Source of the DNA: Epiperipatus broadwayi
Lineage: Eukaryota; Onychophora; Udeonychophora; Euonychophora; Peripatidae
DNA: 64,000 bases
Assembly: GCA_028023455.1 (NCBI GenBank)
Contig: JAQFVV010006716.1
Span: 1-64,000, forward strand
Direction of reading: 5' to 3'
A program made the position numbers and the translations under genes. Below are positions 1-12,227 of the stretch, piece by piece. Numbering within the stretch: position 1 is the first letter of the stretch; every line of letters starts with the position of its first letter. The notes under the pieces are model-generated. The model was not told where the DNA came from. It saw only the letters and a list, made by a program, of their open reading frames with translations, and did not search any database.

Positions 1-1010
1 AAAAAAAATTTTTTTAAATAATTGAATACTATATACAAAGATCTACAATATATATATATATATTCTGTCAAATGGATAGCTGTGGAGAAAAATTTATTTA
101 ATCAATTCCTAACTATTATTTTTATTCCATTTTTTATTGCTCCTGCTTTTTTTAAAAACTCTTTCCATCTTTTATATCATTCGAAACTGTCAAACACTTT
201 GTTTTCTTTCTTCTTACTTCAATTGACAATTTTTCCAAAACATGTTTCATTAAATTATAATTTTCCTTTATTATATTTCCAATCTAGTGTTTTTTTCCTC
301 TCTGATAATCTCAATCACCAGCTTTTTTCTTATTTTTTCAAAACTTCATTTTTTGTTATTTTATTCGTTCAACTTATTTTTCATTTTTTTCCATGTAGAT
401 ATCTCAAAGACTTCTAATCTGTTTTTCTAATTATACAATGCTTTGTTTTTCATCCATACATTAATATAATTTCCACGTAGAAATCCTAATTAATCTATTT
501 TGAAAAGAGAATTAAAAGATAGATTAATTAAATTCACGTGTGGAGTGTATTAATGTATGGATGGAAAACAAAAACATTGTATAATAAGAAAAACAGATTA
601 GAAGTCTTTGAGATATCTACATGGAAAAGAATGGAAAAATAAGTTGGATGAATAAAATAATAAATGAAGAAGTTTTGAAAAGAGTAAATGAAAAAGCAAT
701 TTGATTGAGTACATCAGAGAGAGAAAAACACTAGATTGGCAATATAATAAAGAAAAATTATAATTTAATGAAACATGTTTTGGAAAGAATTGTCAATGGA
801 AGTAAGAAGAAAAAACAAAAGTGATTGACATTTTCGAATGATATAAAAGATGGAAAGAGTTCCTGGAATTGAAAAGCAGGGCAATAAAAAAATGGAATAA
901 AATATGGATGAATTGATGATATGAATACTCTCCACACCTATCCATTTGACAGAATATATATATATATATTGTAGATATATATATATAGTATTCAATTATT
1001 TAAAAAAAAA
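1..1010. repeat. 1-kb foldback built from inverted RTE-like LINE tails
   Basis: The left arm (about 1-480) is the reverse complement of the right arm (about 530-1010), imperfectly, by eye roughly 80% with many small indels. The outer ends share the motif ATAATTGAATACTATATA and its complement, and each side carries a TATATA run. Inside, the right arm in + orientation follows the 3' coding part of the RTE-like element at 58.3-59.0 kb (the stretches encoding MEKISWVNKITNEEV and its neighbours), but with stops and frameshifts; the left arm is the antisense copy. It may be a foldback element that carries RTE sequence or an inverted duplication of an old insertion. The left end lies at the window edge, so flanks cannot be checked. 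No working protein is encoded. Confidence 0.8.
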
Positions 1011-4000
1011 TTTTTTTTTTATTCTTTTATACATACAGAGATTTATATGTATAGATTTATTATTATGAATAAGCAGTTCTTTTTGTGATTTATTATATAA
1101 TATTTTTTTTTATTAAATAATATGTGTTAAATTTATTTAATTTTCATTTTGTTAAAAGAGAGTAAATCAGAAAGGTGTAAAATAAAATTGTTAGATTAGG
1201 AGATAAAAATTGTACACGTGTGAAACAATGAATAGATCTGTACAAACACAAAGATGCTTTTACACTTATTTCTGATGGCTATAGATGGCCAGCTTTGTTG
1301 TTATCTGTATCTTAAGATTATTTTTACAAAAGAGGTGCTTTGATGTAGATAACGATAGCATCAATTTTAAGTCAAACTTGTGAAGCTTTGATTTTTTTTT
1401 TAAGATAAAGATTTCCAGATGTTTTTTTTTTCTTTGGTTGAAATTCGCGATATAAATGATTAAAACAATTTTTTTTAATCAGTTAATCATAAATTTTTTT
1501 AGAGAGATGATCAGTCAGTCATAAATTTTTTTAGAGAGATGATCAGTTAGTCATTAAATTTTTTTAGAGTGAGAGTCACTCAAATTATTATTATTTTGAG
1601 ACTCAACTCAGTCGGTCCTTCCTTGTTATTATTCTTAAGCAGAAATGTAAGCGAACGCTTTAATTTTTTTTTTTCCTCACTCCTTGAAAGTTGAAAAAAA
1701 AGAGCAAATGAAATGTGCGTTTATATAAAGCAATTTTCAAGCAATATTAAAGAATAGGAGAGAAATGGAACAAGATTGAATTTATTATAAGTTAGTAATA
1801 ATTATAAAAAATGATATTAACATATTTGGTTATGCATAATAATATGCCTCTGCATTGCTAAACCATCTTTTTCTGCTTCCTGGTTAATACAGAAGGAGTC
1901 AAAAAATCGCTGATCTGTCTATGAAGTCATGTATCCAGTAATAACCAACAAAAATGACAGATTTTGAAGCCAACCACACAAGCTATATGGAATGCTTTGT
2001 TTCTAGTTCCTTGCTTATTAAAAGCTCATTGCCTTCAAATGAATGGAGAAGAGGAAATAGGAGGAAGAGAAAATCCATAACAGCCATGTAGAACCAAGTT
2101 TGAAGCCATAAATCAAATTTTTGTTGATTTACCTCAATCATCTAAAGTGTCGACAGCAATTATTTTTTTAAAGAAGAGAAACAAGCAAATCCACCGGTAC
2201 CTACTTATTCAAAGTACTTATAATAACTTTTTTTTTAAATGGTAGAAGGAAGCCAATCAACAGTGAATAATAATGGAATTGAAGAAACAAGAAAGTCAAT
2301 TGATTCAGCATTATCTTAAAAGTATCTGCAATAACTTTCTTTTTTTTTGTTGTTGTTGTTGGTGAGCAAAGAAAAGCAGTCTAAAATTCAAATTCAGGAC
2401 ATTAATAAGGAGTAAAAAGTAGACGGGTAAATATGAACTTTCTTTAACCGATTTTATTCTTTTACTTATTAAAAGTAAACCTTAATTTACTGGTCAAAGC
2501 AATTTTCTTTTTTGATACAGAAACATTAAAGACTTGTTTATCTATAGTTATTTGCAATATCTCACAACATAGCACAAACATAGTTTAAATCTTTAAACTT
2601 AAATTTTCATTATTTTTTTATATTATATATTGTAATGTTGAAATGTTTGTTTTTTTTAATTGTTCTTCAGATGTTAATGATGATAAGCAACCTATAGATA
2701 TATGCATTTATAATGTTTTTTATTTTTATTTTATCTTGTTGCATATTAAAAATTAATATATGTATTTTAATTTCTTTCGCTATAAGGTTGCAAAAGAAAA
2801 AGATATTTTTATATATGTAATTTTTGGGTATACATTTTAAACATATATGTTAACATAACCGAATGCGTGAATGTATAACTGCTTACCCAAACACATCAAA
2901 GAATAGGTTATATATGATTAGTTTAATATGGTAAATTAAGAGTAGGGCATTACATTTGAATGGAAATGAAATAACACATACAAGTTACACCTGAAATTTA
3001 TTTTATGATATGATAAGTAAGAAAAGTCTTAAATAAGCATTTATGGAATATGTATTTTTTTTTCTAATATTGATTTAAGTCAGCTTATTTTGAGATATCA
3101 AGAAAAATGACAAACCTATATATTGAGTTTATTCGCTTATACTTATGTAAATTTTTTATGGTAATAAGCCATTTATTTAATTGTCAATTTGACTTTAAAG
3201 AAGCAAAGAAAGAGTAGTAGTGTTAATAAAATATAATTATATATCTTAATTGGTTTCCGAGTTATTATTAAGAATATTGTGTTTTTTTTTTCTTAATTCT
3301 ATCATTTTAATTCAGCATCATTGCTCGCAGTTATTAAGTATTACCATTTATATATATTGAGCAATCACTTGCAAATATTAAGCGTCCGCAAAATAATAGG
3401 TAAACTAGAATGTTGATATTTAGGTATTTAAGGATTATGCTTGAGAATAACCAAATTTTGATAATTATAGTTCAACATAGAAAGCCAAAATTGTGTTGTG
3501 TCCATGAATATAGATCATCCTCATCAAAGATGGATATCATGTTATTAGTTAAAATGTTTCAAATAATACTATATAAAAGTTATGATCACCATCAATCATC
3601 ATTAATAAATTATAATCATTAAATTTAATGTTTAGCGTAATGAATATATTTTAGTAAATAGGGTTTTATATAAAATTGAATATTATGCAAAGAGATTCAT
3701 GGTGATCAATCATCACCATTAGTATTATTAAATCCCAGTATGAAATATGATAATTTTAATAGATGCCTATAAGTTTATAAAGATGAATTTATTGTTGTGA
3801 GTTTATTGATAAGCCATGGCTGGTATCATCATCACTATTATAATCATTATTATGATATCACTATTATTATCATTATTATGATATTATTATCATCATCATC
3901 ATTATTACCTTTATTGTGATAAATAATTTAGTTAAATGGCCATCAATATCAATAATGGTCTTCACATGCTTGTTTGGAAGCCATTAATAGGATTATACAT

Positions 4001-6970
4001 GTCTGTTCATCAATATACGCTAATGAGCTAGCAATGTCTATAAGAATCTTTGATCTATAGTATAAACTTTGGTAATATTGGGATCCTGTAATTTTATCAA
4101 TATAGATAAAATGTAAGAATGTCATTTTTGTTCAATAGTCATCCAAGTCATGTGTAATAAATATGTACTGAATGAGTTTGAACTCAAGTACACTATAAAT
4201 AGATACTTATCTAGATTGAAAACAATCTACTGGCGCTCATGGGAAAACACATGTACTTAGCTAAACTGAATAAAAAGTGATATCATCACTTTCCAACTTC
4301 ATAATATTAGTTTTATAAAATATATTTTTTTATAAGTTGTCATGAATAGCACCCGTGTGTGCATATGACCATGAATGGTCTTATATATTTGGAAAGAAGG
4401 ATAGGAAGGATTCTTTGTTAGAAGAACCTAGTATTGGAGATAAGCATAAGGCACTCCAGGAATCTCACAGTGGGTACTTTTATTCAGTTGCTATATGTAA
4501 TATTATTTTTATTAGATGACAATGGCCAGTATGTTTTATTGTTCGGATGACTACCCCAATATATAAATAAATACCAAGAATCTTTAATGCTGATATTTTC
4601 AAGTGGCACAGTGATTCTGTAATTTCTTTATCTATGCTATGATGAGTTAATATAGTCACATGGTACAGATTGGATAGGCATATATCTAATAATTAATAAT
4701 TTCCCCTATCTAAATATTTATTATGGTTACAAATGTGACATATTAAAATAGTTACAAATTATAGTTACAAATACATCTCTTTTATATTAATTTAATAATT
4801 ACAAATACATATTGATATTAATTTATAAATATTGTTACAAATGGCAATTGATAAAAAATTGTTACTAACCCTATACTTTGTACATTGGTTCTTGTACAAG
4901 CTAATTTAAAGGTAGTAGTCAATATTGGCTAATGTTTAAAAAAAATAGTAAGTAATAAATAATATTTATCTATTTAGTGCCTTCAACCAAAATAGCAGTC
5001 TATAAAGCCATTTGCTTAAGTTAATATTTTAAAGTCAGAAGAAAAAGCTTGTTAAATTAGATTAGGTTATAATAGGATGTATTATAATAAAAATTTAATT
5101 AGTAATTTTAAAATGTGTTGGCTATTAAAGATAGGTATTTTAAATAAGTAAAGTTGTAAAGACAGTTTAGCTTAAATAAATTCAATTCTTATAGTTACAT
5201 AATAATTTTAAATGCAGTTGTTTAAATTAGCCTCAATTTAATGTTAAAGTAGTTTAAAAATAAAGAACTAGTTAACTTCCTTGTCTAAATGTGTGTGCTT
5301 GAATGTTTGTGCTTGTATGTGTTTAATAATTACTTGGTCTTAATTGCTAATAATATAATTCTAAAACTTAAAATTTCAATGTTAAAACATTATCAAGAAA
5401 ATATGCATAATAGAGGGTTAATTTTATTGGATTTATTTTGTTGTTAAAAAAAAAAATGAAAGAAGGGATTAGTTTATTTAAGAATAGAATAATTATTTAA
5501 AACATTTTTTTTTATGTTTAAGTTTCATTAATTAATAAGTTATAGAGTCTCTCTTTCATTCAGACAGTTATAGCACGTGATTTTTGTTTTTTTTTTGGAT
5601 TGAGTAGATCGGAGTGACGTAATAGTTATTAATTAACAAAGATCAATTAAACCTTTTAATACCCAGGTGTCCCTTTTAAAAATGAGTGGCTAAATTTGAT
5701 TGACCAAGGTTGTTTTTTTCTATAAAAACAACTGATCATCATGATAAAGTGACAATTACAACTTGGTCAACAGCTGCTTAATTCCTGTACTCATTTCCAG
5801 AAGTGTGTAATTTTTTTTTAATTATTATTTTTTTTCTTGAGCAAAAGTTTTAAGATTTATTTAAATTTTAAAACCATTAATAATGTGCTGAGAAAAATAT
5901 AAGGTAACACTGTCTTTTGTATTGTCTTTCAACATTTGGATTTTCTTATCTATTACTTAAAATGTCTCGAAACACTAAACCAACTCTTCAATGTAAATTT
6001 CTTCGTTTTTGTTTAAATTTAAACTGCATAATATTTTGGGTAATATGTGTCAAAAGATTTATTCATAAATTCATGTCGAACTTTATACTAATCCACTTTT
6101 GTTGCACTTATTATTATTATTATTATTATTGTAAAAGGAAGAACAAGTCAAAGTTTAGAGAAGAGCTTATTTTAATCATAACTTAAGAAAATTATAGGTA
6201 TCGTTTTACTAACGTTTTTAATAGGATAGACTATTTGAATAGAAAAATTATGTTTCCTGTTAAATATTGATATTATGTTTATCAACTCTAAAAAAAAGGA
6301 AAAGGAAAGAATTAATTATGCAGTTATATGAAAATAAACTATTGTTTTAGACTAGAGATACTGCCATGATATATTTGTTTTCTGTCTTGAATTAATACTA
6401 TTAAAAACTTATTATCTGTAGAAAACCTGAAAATGACTTTTATATATTATTGTTGCTACATTATAAAGATATGAAAATAATTGTCTATGCTTCGTTGTTA
6501 CCTATAATGTTAAAGGTATAATATTTTATCAAGATACGAATGGAGGAAACTTTAAGAAAGGAAATGTGTTTAATTAAACGTTACTAAAAAAAAAAAAATG
6601 CTTTAAAAGAAATTTATTAACTTTAATTACCTAGAATTGACTTTTATCATTGCTTCATGAAAACTTATATATACGCGTGTGCTTATTAAAAATTATGTAA
6701 AAACTACAAATATATTATTTTGCTTTTATTTAAAACTATGAATCCGGAAAGGAAAATTCTATAAAATAAATAATGCTATATTTTGACATCGTTAAATAAA
6801 TATATTCCAAAAATATTATTATATTGGCCAACTTCTATGAACTGCCACTAATTTATAATATATTATTAGAATTAAGAACTTTAATATTTATTTTCTATTG
6901 TTATTATTGTGCTTACCAGAATTCCATTTGCCATTTAAAAAAACAAATGTTCATTTTCATTGACACGCAG
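1011..6970. other. Unassigned AT-rich DNA
   Basis: I see no gene here. Short open frames (for example near 3410-3622 and 5917-6186) have no recognisable domain and AT-driven composition. The stretch holds poly-T/poly-A runs, simple ATT/ATC-rich patches (about 3825-3910, 6108-6132) and a loose cluster of GTTACAAAT motifs around 4725-4845. It could be intergenic or intronic. Confidence 0.6.
1480..1575. repeat. Three tandem copies of a 32-bp unit
   Basis: The unit CAGTTAATCATAAATTTTTT followed by TAGAGAGATGAT starts at 1480, 1512 and 1544, with a few substitutions in the third copy. It is a short local minisatellite with no evident function. Confidence 0.8.
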
Positions 6971-7055
6971 TACGTTTCCCCACATGGAGAATCCGTCGGA
7001 GAAGGACTTTACACCCAGTAAATCACAACGGAAAGTTCCCATTAAATGGACTCGT
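6971..7055 (+). other. GC-richer island, possible host exon or exon part
   Basis: In a region of about 25% GC, this stretch is close to half GC. It follows an acceptor-like sequence (a T-rich run, then GACACGCAG, ending at 6970). A reading frame from the ATG at 6984 gives MENPSEKDFTPSKSQRK and runs on into low-complexity sequence. I find no good donor at its right edge and cannot identify the product. It may be the coding start of a host gene, a non-coding exon, or chance. Confidence 0.22.
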
Positions 7056-7173
7056 GTTTATTTTTTATTATTATTCAGATATGTATTTGACTTTCTTTTG
7101 GGTTCTAAATATTATTATGATATTGTTATAATTTCACATGTCAAAATAATTATATTGATATTATTTTATTTAG

Positions 7174-7215
7174 GGGTTTATGCTAGAATGTGTTGGGATG
7201 TCCACACATCCCCAG
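7174..7215 (+). other. Candidate 42-bp micro-exon
   Basis: An acceptor-like TTATTTTATTTAG ends at 7173, and the donor-like CCCCAG/GTAATT sits at 7215/7216. The 42 bases between are much more GC-rich than the surroundings and are open in two forward frames, one reading GFMLECVGMSTHPQ. The length is a multiple of three. It may belong to the same host transcript as the island at 6971-7055. The call rests only on splice-like signals and composition. Confidence 0.25.
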
Positions 7216-8328
7216 GTAATTTTATATATCTATTACGTGCTGGTTTTTAATTCCATTCGCAAAGTATTTTATCAGTAAGAGATATTGATCTCTTTCATGT
7301 ATTTGCTATTTTAAGATTTTGAGTATTTTAATCACTCAGTAGCTAAACAGTGCTTAAATATTTGCTGGAAGTCTAGTATTTTTAATAATTATTATAACAG
7401 AATAGTTTACAGTTATATATCAGTTAATCGTGAATCTAATTATTTTAGAATGCCATACTTTATTTTGCATTATGTCCACTTATTCATTTAATTTATATGC
7501 TATAATTTATATATGTGTGTACTTCTGTTATCCATTGCCTAAATTTATGTGCTTTTAGTCTTAAATAATTTAATAGTCGGTTGACAAACTGCTATTGCTG
7601 GTTTCAGAGGTTGCTCATTGTTTGATAATTTTATGCTTATATTAAATTAGTTATCTTTAGTGTAAGTTGTGATCTTGCCATTGTTTGTTTATATGAGGTG
7701 TCTGTCTTAGCAATTAGGCTTATATATATTATAATCTTTTATTGTGCCTGCATGGGATTGAGAGATTCTCCCCATGGCTTATAGTTATTTCATGAGTTTG
7801 ATAGTGTTATATATTTCTTGTGATATTGATCATTTTATTGTTATTGAAGATACCTATATCCCTGAAGAGGATCATTTATATTTGGTGTGTTTTCTTGTGT
7901 TTTCCTGGTGCACTGTGACAGAGTCCAGGCATCTTCTTTTTTCTGCCTCAAAGATAGGCATTTGGAAGCCACCATTCTTTTTGATATTTACTTGCTCTGA
8001 GAAGCTTTGTTGTGCCAATCACTCATGATGAAATTTATATATTCCACCATAGTAGGGGAGGTAGTATTTGAATTGACATGGCAAAGATTAGTAAGTTTTG
8101 AAGAGTTAATTCTTCAGGTTGCATTATGTACAATGCTTAGTGGTAAATGGCAATGTCTGTATTGTGTTGCTGAGTCGATTGGCCAGCCACAAGTAAACTA
8201 GCAATAGATTATATTTGTATGCATTTAATATCTAGCACTTGGCAATTGGATAATAGATACACGATATGTTTGCTGTATACCCATTTGGATCAACTCACCG
8301 ATGGAATTGTAAGTTCTTTGGTATTTAA

Positions 8329-8329
<1 letters not shown>
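7216..8329. other. Unassigned AT-rich DNA
   Basis: No recognisable gene. Two overlapping frames (7774-8028 and 8007-8201) lack known motifs. Composition rises slightly in GC between 7850 and 8200, which could be transcribed host sequence such as a 3' UTR, but nothing proves it. Confidence 0.5.

Positions 8330-8372
<43 letters not shown>
8330..8372. repeat. (TTA)n microsatellite at the 5' edge of LINE-A
   Basis: About 14 perfect TTA units end directly at the first non-repeat base of LINE-A. This is the shortest (TTA)n that flanks the 5' end of a long element here and may be the original insertion target. Confidence 0.95.
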
Positions 8373-8373
<1 letters not shown>

Positions 8374-8391
8374 TCCGGTATTCTAGATTAA

Positions 8392-8398
8392 AGACGTG
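8392..8398 (+). promoter_or_regulatory. Candidate DPE of a LINE-A internal promoter
   Basis: AGACGTG matches the RGWCGTG form of the downstream promoter element known from internal promoters of insect Jockey-type and I-type elements. If it lies at +28, the start site is the A at 8365, inside the last TTA units. The same heptamer occurs at the same distance from the junction in the B and C elements. Confidence 0.5.
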
Positions 8399-8486
8399 TT
8401 CAATTTTTTCTCTCTTGCTTTTGTTTTGTTTTACTGTATTTTTATTGTGTTCAGTAAAATAGGATTTAATTGGATTTGCTTGTAAA

Positions 8487-9383
8487 ATGTCTTTCTGCAA
8501 GATTTGTCATGATTTACTACCAAAAAATGGAAATTTTGTTTCGTGTATGGGCTGTAGCACCAGTTTTCATTACACGTGCTCAACGTTAGGAGAGGCTACC
8601 TATAGACGAATGTCTTTAAAAAAAAAGCAGGAATGGAGATGTAATGTTTGTAGAATTCCACCTGATAGTGATGGTTCTGTTATGGTAAATAATAGTGATT
8701 CTTCGAACTTGATTTTAAGTGATATTTTGGAAAAATTAAAATTACTTCCGGTTATACATACGGCAATTTCAGAGCTTACGATTACGGTTGCGAAGCTTCA
8801 GGTTGACGTGGATTTTTTGCGGGGTAAAGTTGATAAAAATAATGATAATTTACTACGATTGTCAAATATGTATGATTCTTGTGAAAACGAAATCACTTTG
8901 TTAAAGGAAAAAATTGACTCTATGGAACGTTTACGGTTGGATTGTGAAATTGAAATACAAGGTGTTCCCTTTTGTGAAAATGAAAATTTATCTTTAATTG
9001 TAACGAAGTTGGCGGAAAAACTTGAAATTGAAAACTTTACTACTAATTGTATTGAGAATGTTTATCGGACAAAATCTAAATCTAATAATATAGCAGGTTT
9101 TATTGTTACTCGTTTTGCTTCGCAAAATTTAGCTAAATCATTTTTATTGAAGAGAAATGTTATTAAATCGGTTTCTGATTTTTTGTTAATGGAATCTAGT
9201 CAGCGTGTATATATTAATCAACGTATAACTCCACACATTAGACAGCTGTTATGGAAGGCTAAGCAAAAAATGCGTGAACGTAAAGGTATGGCTTTTATAC
9301 GTAATGGATTGGTTTATATTAGAAATGATTTAAATTCTCCGTGTGTTTTAATTAAAAATGAATCTGAGTTGTCAGCGTTTTGA
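8487..9383 (+). CDS. LINE-A ORF1: PHD-finger / coiled-coil nucleic-acid-binding protein
   Basis: 298 residues. A PHD-type C4HC3 zinc finger occupies residues 4-55 (C4, C7, C20, C23, H28, C31, C52, C55). A heptad-rich segment, about 70-150, probably forms a coiled coil. The C-terminal part (about 155-285, with IEIQGVPFCENENLS and VYINQRITPHIRQLL) resembles the conserved C-terminal domain common in ORF1 of insect CR1/Jockey elements. Known relatives bind element RNA and act as chaperones in the retrotransposition particle; that role is inferred here. The ATG at 8487 is the first in frame after the 5' UTR and lies just before the finger. The frame ends in TGA at 9381-9383, and ORF2 follows in the same frame. 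Confidence 0.88.
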   Translation: MSFCKICHDLLPKNGNFVSCMGCSTSFHYTCSTLGEATYRRMSLKKKQEWRCNVCRIPPDSDGSVMVNNSDSSNLILSDILEKLKLLPVIHTAISELTITVAKLQVDVDFLRGKVDKNNDNLLRLSNMYDSCENEITLLKEKIDSMERLRLDCEIEIQGVPFCENENLSLIVTKLAEKLEIENFTTNCIENVYRTKSKSNNIAGFIVTRFASQNLAKSFLLKRNVIKSVSDFLLMESSQRVYINQRITPHIRQLLWKAKQKMRERKGMAFIRNGLVYIRNDLNSPCVLIKNESELSAF

Positions 9384-9398
9384 AATTTATTTCCTAAA

Positions 9399-12227
9399 GT
9401 GAAGCTTGATGCATTTTATCCTCATGATGAAACTTTGTCTAATTTAAATGTTTTTCATATGAATATACGAAGTGTTAGATCTAATTTTGATGAATTTGTT
9501 GTGTATTTAAATGATTTTCCTGCCGGTTTTTATGATGTGATAATTTTAACTGAATCTTGGATTTCCATTGAAGAACAGCATTTATATGTTCTGGATGGCT
9601 ATTCAAATATTCTTTCTCCTCGTGCGTCTTCACGTTCAGGTGGTGTATTAGTTTTTGTGAAAGAAAACATTAAATTTACGTATCATAATCCATTTCTTGC
9701 CTCTGCAGAATGTGTTTTGATTCATCTGAATTTACCTTGTTTTGTGTTAACTATTGTTGCTTTATATAGATCGTGCACAAGTATCATTTTGGATTTTATA
9801 GCTGAACTTGATGTGTTATTGTCTGATTTACATACTACTTCAGTAATTCTTATGGGAGATTTAAATATAGATTTATGTAATAATCTACATGGGCCTACCG
9901 TACGATATTTGAATTTGCTTTATAGTTATGGTTTTAATCAAGCTATTTTTTCACCTACTCGTATTACTAAATCTTGTCAATCAATTTTGGATCATATATT
10001 TGTCAGATTAAACCAGAATCAAAGTTATGAATCGTCTGTACAAAATATTTTTATTTCGGATCATTTTGCAACTGTGTTGAGGTTATTAAATTGTAGACCA
10101 CATGTAAATACTCATTTATATATTAATAAGTTATCACATAATAAACTAAAAATGTTATTATCTGATCAGAATTGGGATTATGTTTTTGCTCTGCATGATG
10201 TTGATTCAGCATTTTTAAAATTTCAAGATATTTGTAAATCTTTAATTGCAAAATCTATGGTTAGTTTTAAATTGACTAGCAAAAACCGCAAGCGCTCAGC
10301 CTGGATAACGAATGATTTGATTGGAAAAATTAATCAAAGAAATCATTTAAAATGTTTGGGTGGAGATTTGTTGACTTTGAGGAAATTAAATACTGAGATT
10401 AAATCTGATATTCGGAAATTAAAATTTCAATATTATCAAAAATATTTTAATGATAAAAATATTTCTTTGAAATGGAAGTTGATAAATTCTCTTGTAAAGA
10501 AACCTTTGTCAAATCAACTTAAATTTATAAAACACAATGATAATTTGATTGAAGTAGAAAATAATGAAAAATGTGTTGCTGACTTGTTTAATAATTTTTT
10601 TTCAGATCTATCAATAGATAGAACACCAGTACAAGAATTGTCTTTTGCTGATTCTTGTCTAAATTCTTTTTTGTGTACAGATGTTACTGATTTGGATTTG
10701 TCTGGTAAAATTGATCTCTTAAAGAATGTTCATTCAACTGGTCTAGATAAGTTAACACCAAAGATTCTTAAGGAAAATAAGTCAGCTTTCATACCTGTTC
10801 TTGTTTATTTGTTTAATCTTTCCTTAAATGTTGGTTTGTTTCCTACTTGTTTGAAGGTTGGTTTTATTACACCTGTTTTTAAAAAGGGTGATCCTGTACA
10901 GCTTGACAATTATAGACCAATATCTATTATATCTGTAATATCCAAATTGTTAGAGATGGTGGTTAAAGAGAAAATGATGTCATTTTTATCTAAAAATAAT
11001 ATTTTATCTGAACATCAATATGGATTTATTTCTGGTAGAAGTACCTTGGACACTTTCTATAGTCATGTAAACAATTTGACAACTTCACTAGATAAGGATT
11101 TTAAAACTGTTGCTATTTATTTAGACTTGTCTAAGGCATTTGACTCTGTATCTCACAAAATTTTACTTAAGCGTTTATATTCATATGGTTTTCGTGGTGG
11201 ATTTATTTCATGGTTTGCGAGTTACTTAAAGGATAGAAAACAAGCAACAAATATTTCTGGTGTTGTAAGCTCTTTTATAACAGTTAACCATGGTGTACCA
11301 CAAGGTTCAGTTTTGGGTCCCATTTTATTTATAATTTATATAAATGATTTATTTTCTTTACCTTTAGAATCTAAGATTTATGGTTTTGCAGATGATATTG
11401 CTTTATCTTATGCTGCAGTTTCATATAATTTTGTTGAAAAAATAATTAATGATGATTTAATCCTAATTAGTAAATGGTTAGCATTTAATAATTTATCAAT
11501 TAATCTGAGTAAAACAAAAGCTATTAATTTTTCTTATAGGTCAAATATTCATTCGCTTAACATTACTATTTGTAATAAGTATTTTTGGCATTGTAATAGC
11601 ACTTGTACTTGTGCTAACATTTCTTTTGTTGATAATATTTGCTATCTAGGTGTTTTTATTGACTCCAGACTATCTTGGTCAAACCATATTGACTTCCTTT
11701 GTTCTCGTTTACGTAAATTAAATTATATGTTTTTCTACTTATCTAAATTTTTTCCTCGGTCAGCTTTGATTACTTTATATATTTCTTCTTATCAAAGCTT
11801 ATTATGTTATAATATATCAGTTTGGGGGAACTGTTCTACTTTTGCAATGACTACATTGTCTGTTTTACAGAATTATACAATGCGTATCATTTTTGGTAGA
11901 TCACGTGCCACATCTGTTAAAGATATTTATGCCACTTTTAATATACTAGATGTTTTCCATTTGTATAAATATAGAGTGATTCTTGATATTTATTGTAGGA
12001 AACTTCATTTGGATACTAAATCTTCTGTTGTAAATACTCGTTTATCTACTAAATATCAGCTAGCTTTACCTAATTTTCTTAAAACATCTAGTAGGAAGCA
12101 ATTTAGTTATAATGGTCCTAAATTATTTAATATGTTTATAAGAGATTGTTCTGTGAATTTAATGAGCACTAGTTATTTGATTTTTAAAAAGCATTTATGG
12201 CACTGGTTATATTATGCTAAGCATTAG
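9399..12227 (+). CDS. LINE-A ORF2: endonuclease-reverse transcriptase
   Basis: About 940 residues without a stop. The N-terminal AP-type endonuclease shows FHMNIRSVRSNF, LTESW, MGDLNIDL, ILDHIF and ISDHFATV, the expected N, E, D/N, D and SDH motifs. The RT follows: FITPVFKKGD, NYRPISI, QYGFISGRS, YLDLSKAFDSVSH, GVPQGSVLGPILF and the catalytic FADD in YGFADDIAL. It nicks DNA and primes reverse transcription of the element RNA at the target. The start is uncertain: the frame is open right back to the ORF1 stop, 9399 is a GTG, and the first ATG (9456) encodes the M of MNIRS. Readthrough or reinitiation after ORF1 is therefore likelier than a normal ATG upstream of the endonuclease. No RNase H domain is seen. 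Confidence 0.93.
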   Translation: MKLDAFYPHDETLSNLNVFHMNIRSVRSNFDEFVVYLNDFPAGFYDVIILTESWISIEEQHLYVLDGYSNILSPRASSRSGGVLVFVKENIKFTYHNPFLASAECVLIHLNLPCFVLTIVALYRSCTSIILDFIAELDVLLSDLHTTSVILMGDLNIDLCNNLHGPTVRYLNLLYSYGFNQAIFSPTRITKSCQSILDHIFVRLNQNQSYESSVQNIFISDHFATVLRLLNCRPHVNTHLYINKLSHNKLKMLLSDQNWDYVFALHDVDSAFLKFQDICKSLIAKSMVSFKLTSKNRKRSAWITNDLIGKINQRNHLKCLGGDLLTLRKLNTEIKSDIRKLKFQYYQKYFNDKNISLKWKLINSLVKKPLSNQLKFIKHNDNLIEVENNEKCVADLFNNFFSDLSIDRTPVQELSFADSCLNSFLCTDVTDLDLSGKIDLLKNVHSTGLDKLTPKILKENKSAFIPVLVYLFNLSLNVGLFPTCLKVGFITPVFKKGDPVQLDNYRPISIISVISKLLEMVVKEKMMSFLSKNNILSEHQYGFISGRSTLDTFYSHVNNLTTSLDKDFKTVAIYLDLSKAFDSVSHKILLKRLYSYGFRGGFISWFASYLKDRKQATNISGVVSSFITVNHGVPQGSVLGPILFIIYINDLFSLPLESKIYGFADDIALSYAAVSYNFVEKIINDDLILISKWLAFNNLSINLSKTKAINFSYRSNIHSLNITICNKYFWHCNSTCTCANISFVDNICYLGVFIDSRLSWSNHIDFLCSRLRKLNYMFFYLSKFFPRSALITLYISSYQSLLCYNISVWGNCSTFAMTTLSVLQNYTMRIIFGRSRATSVKDIYATFNILDVFHLYKYRVILDIYCRKLHLDTKSSVVNTRLSTKYQLALPNFLKTSSRKQFSYNGPKLFNMFIRDCSVNLMSTSYLIFKKHLWHWLYYAKH

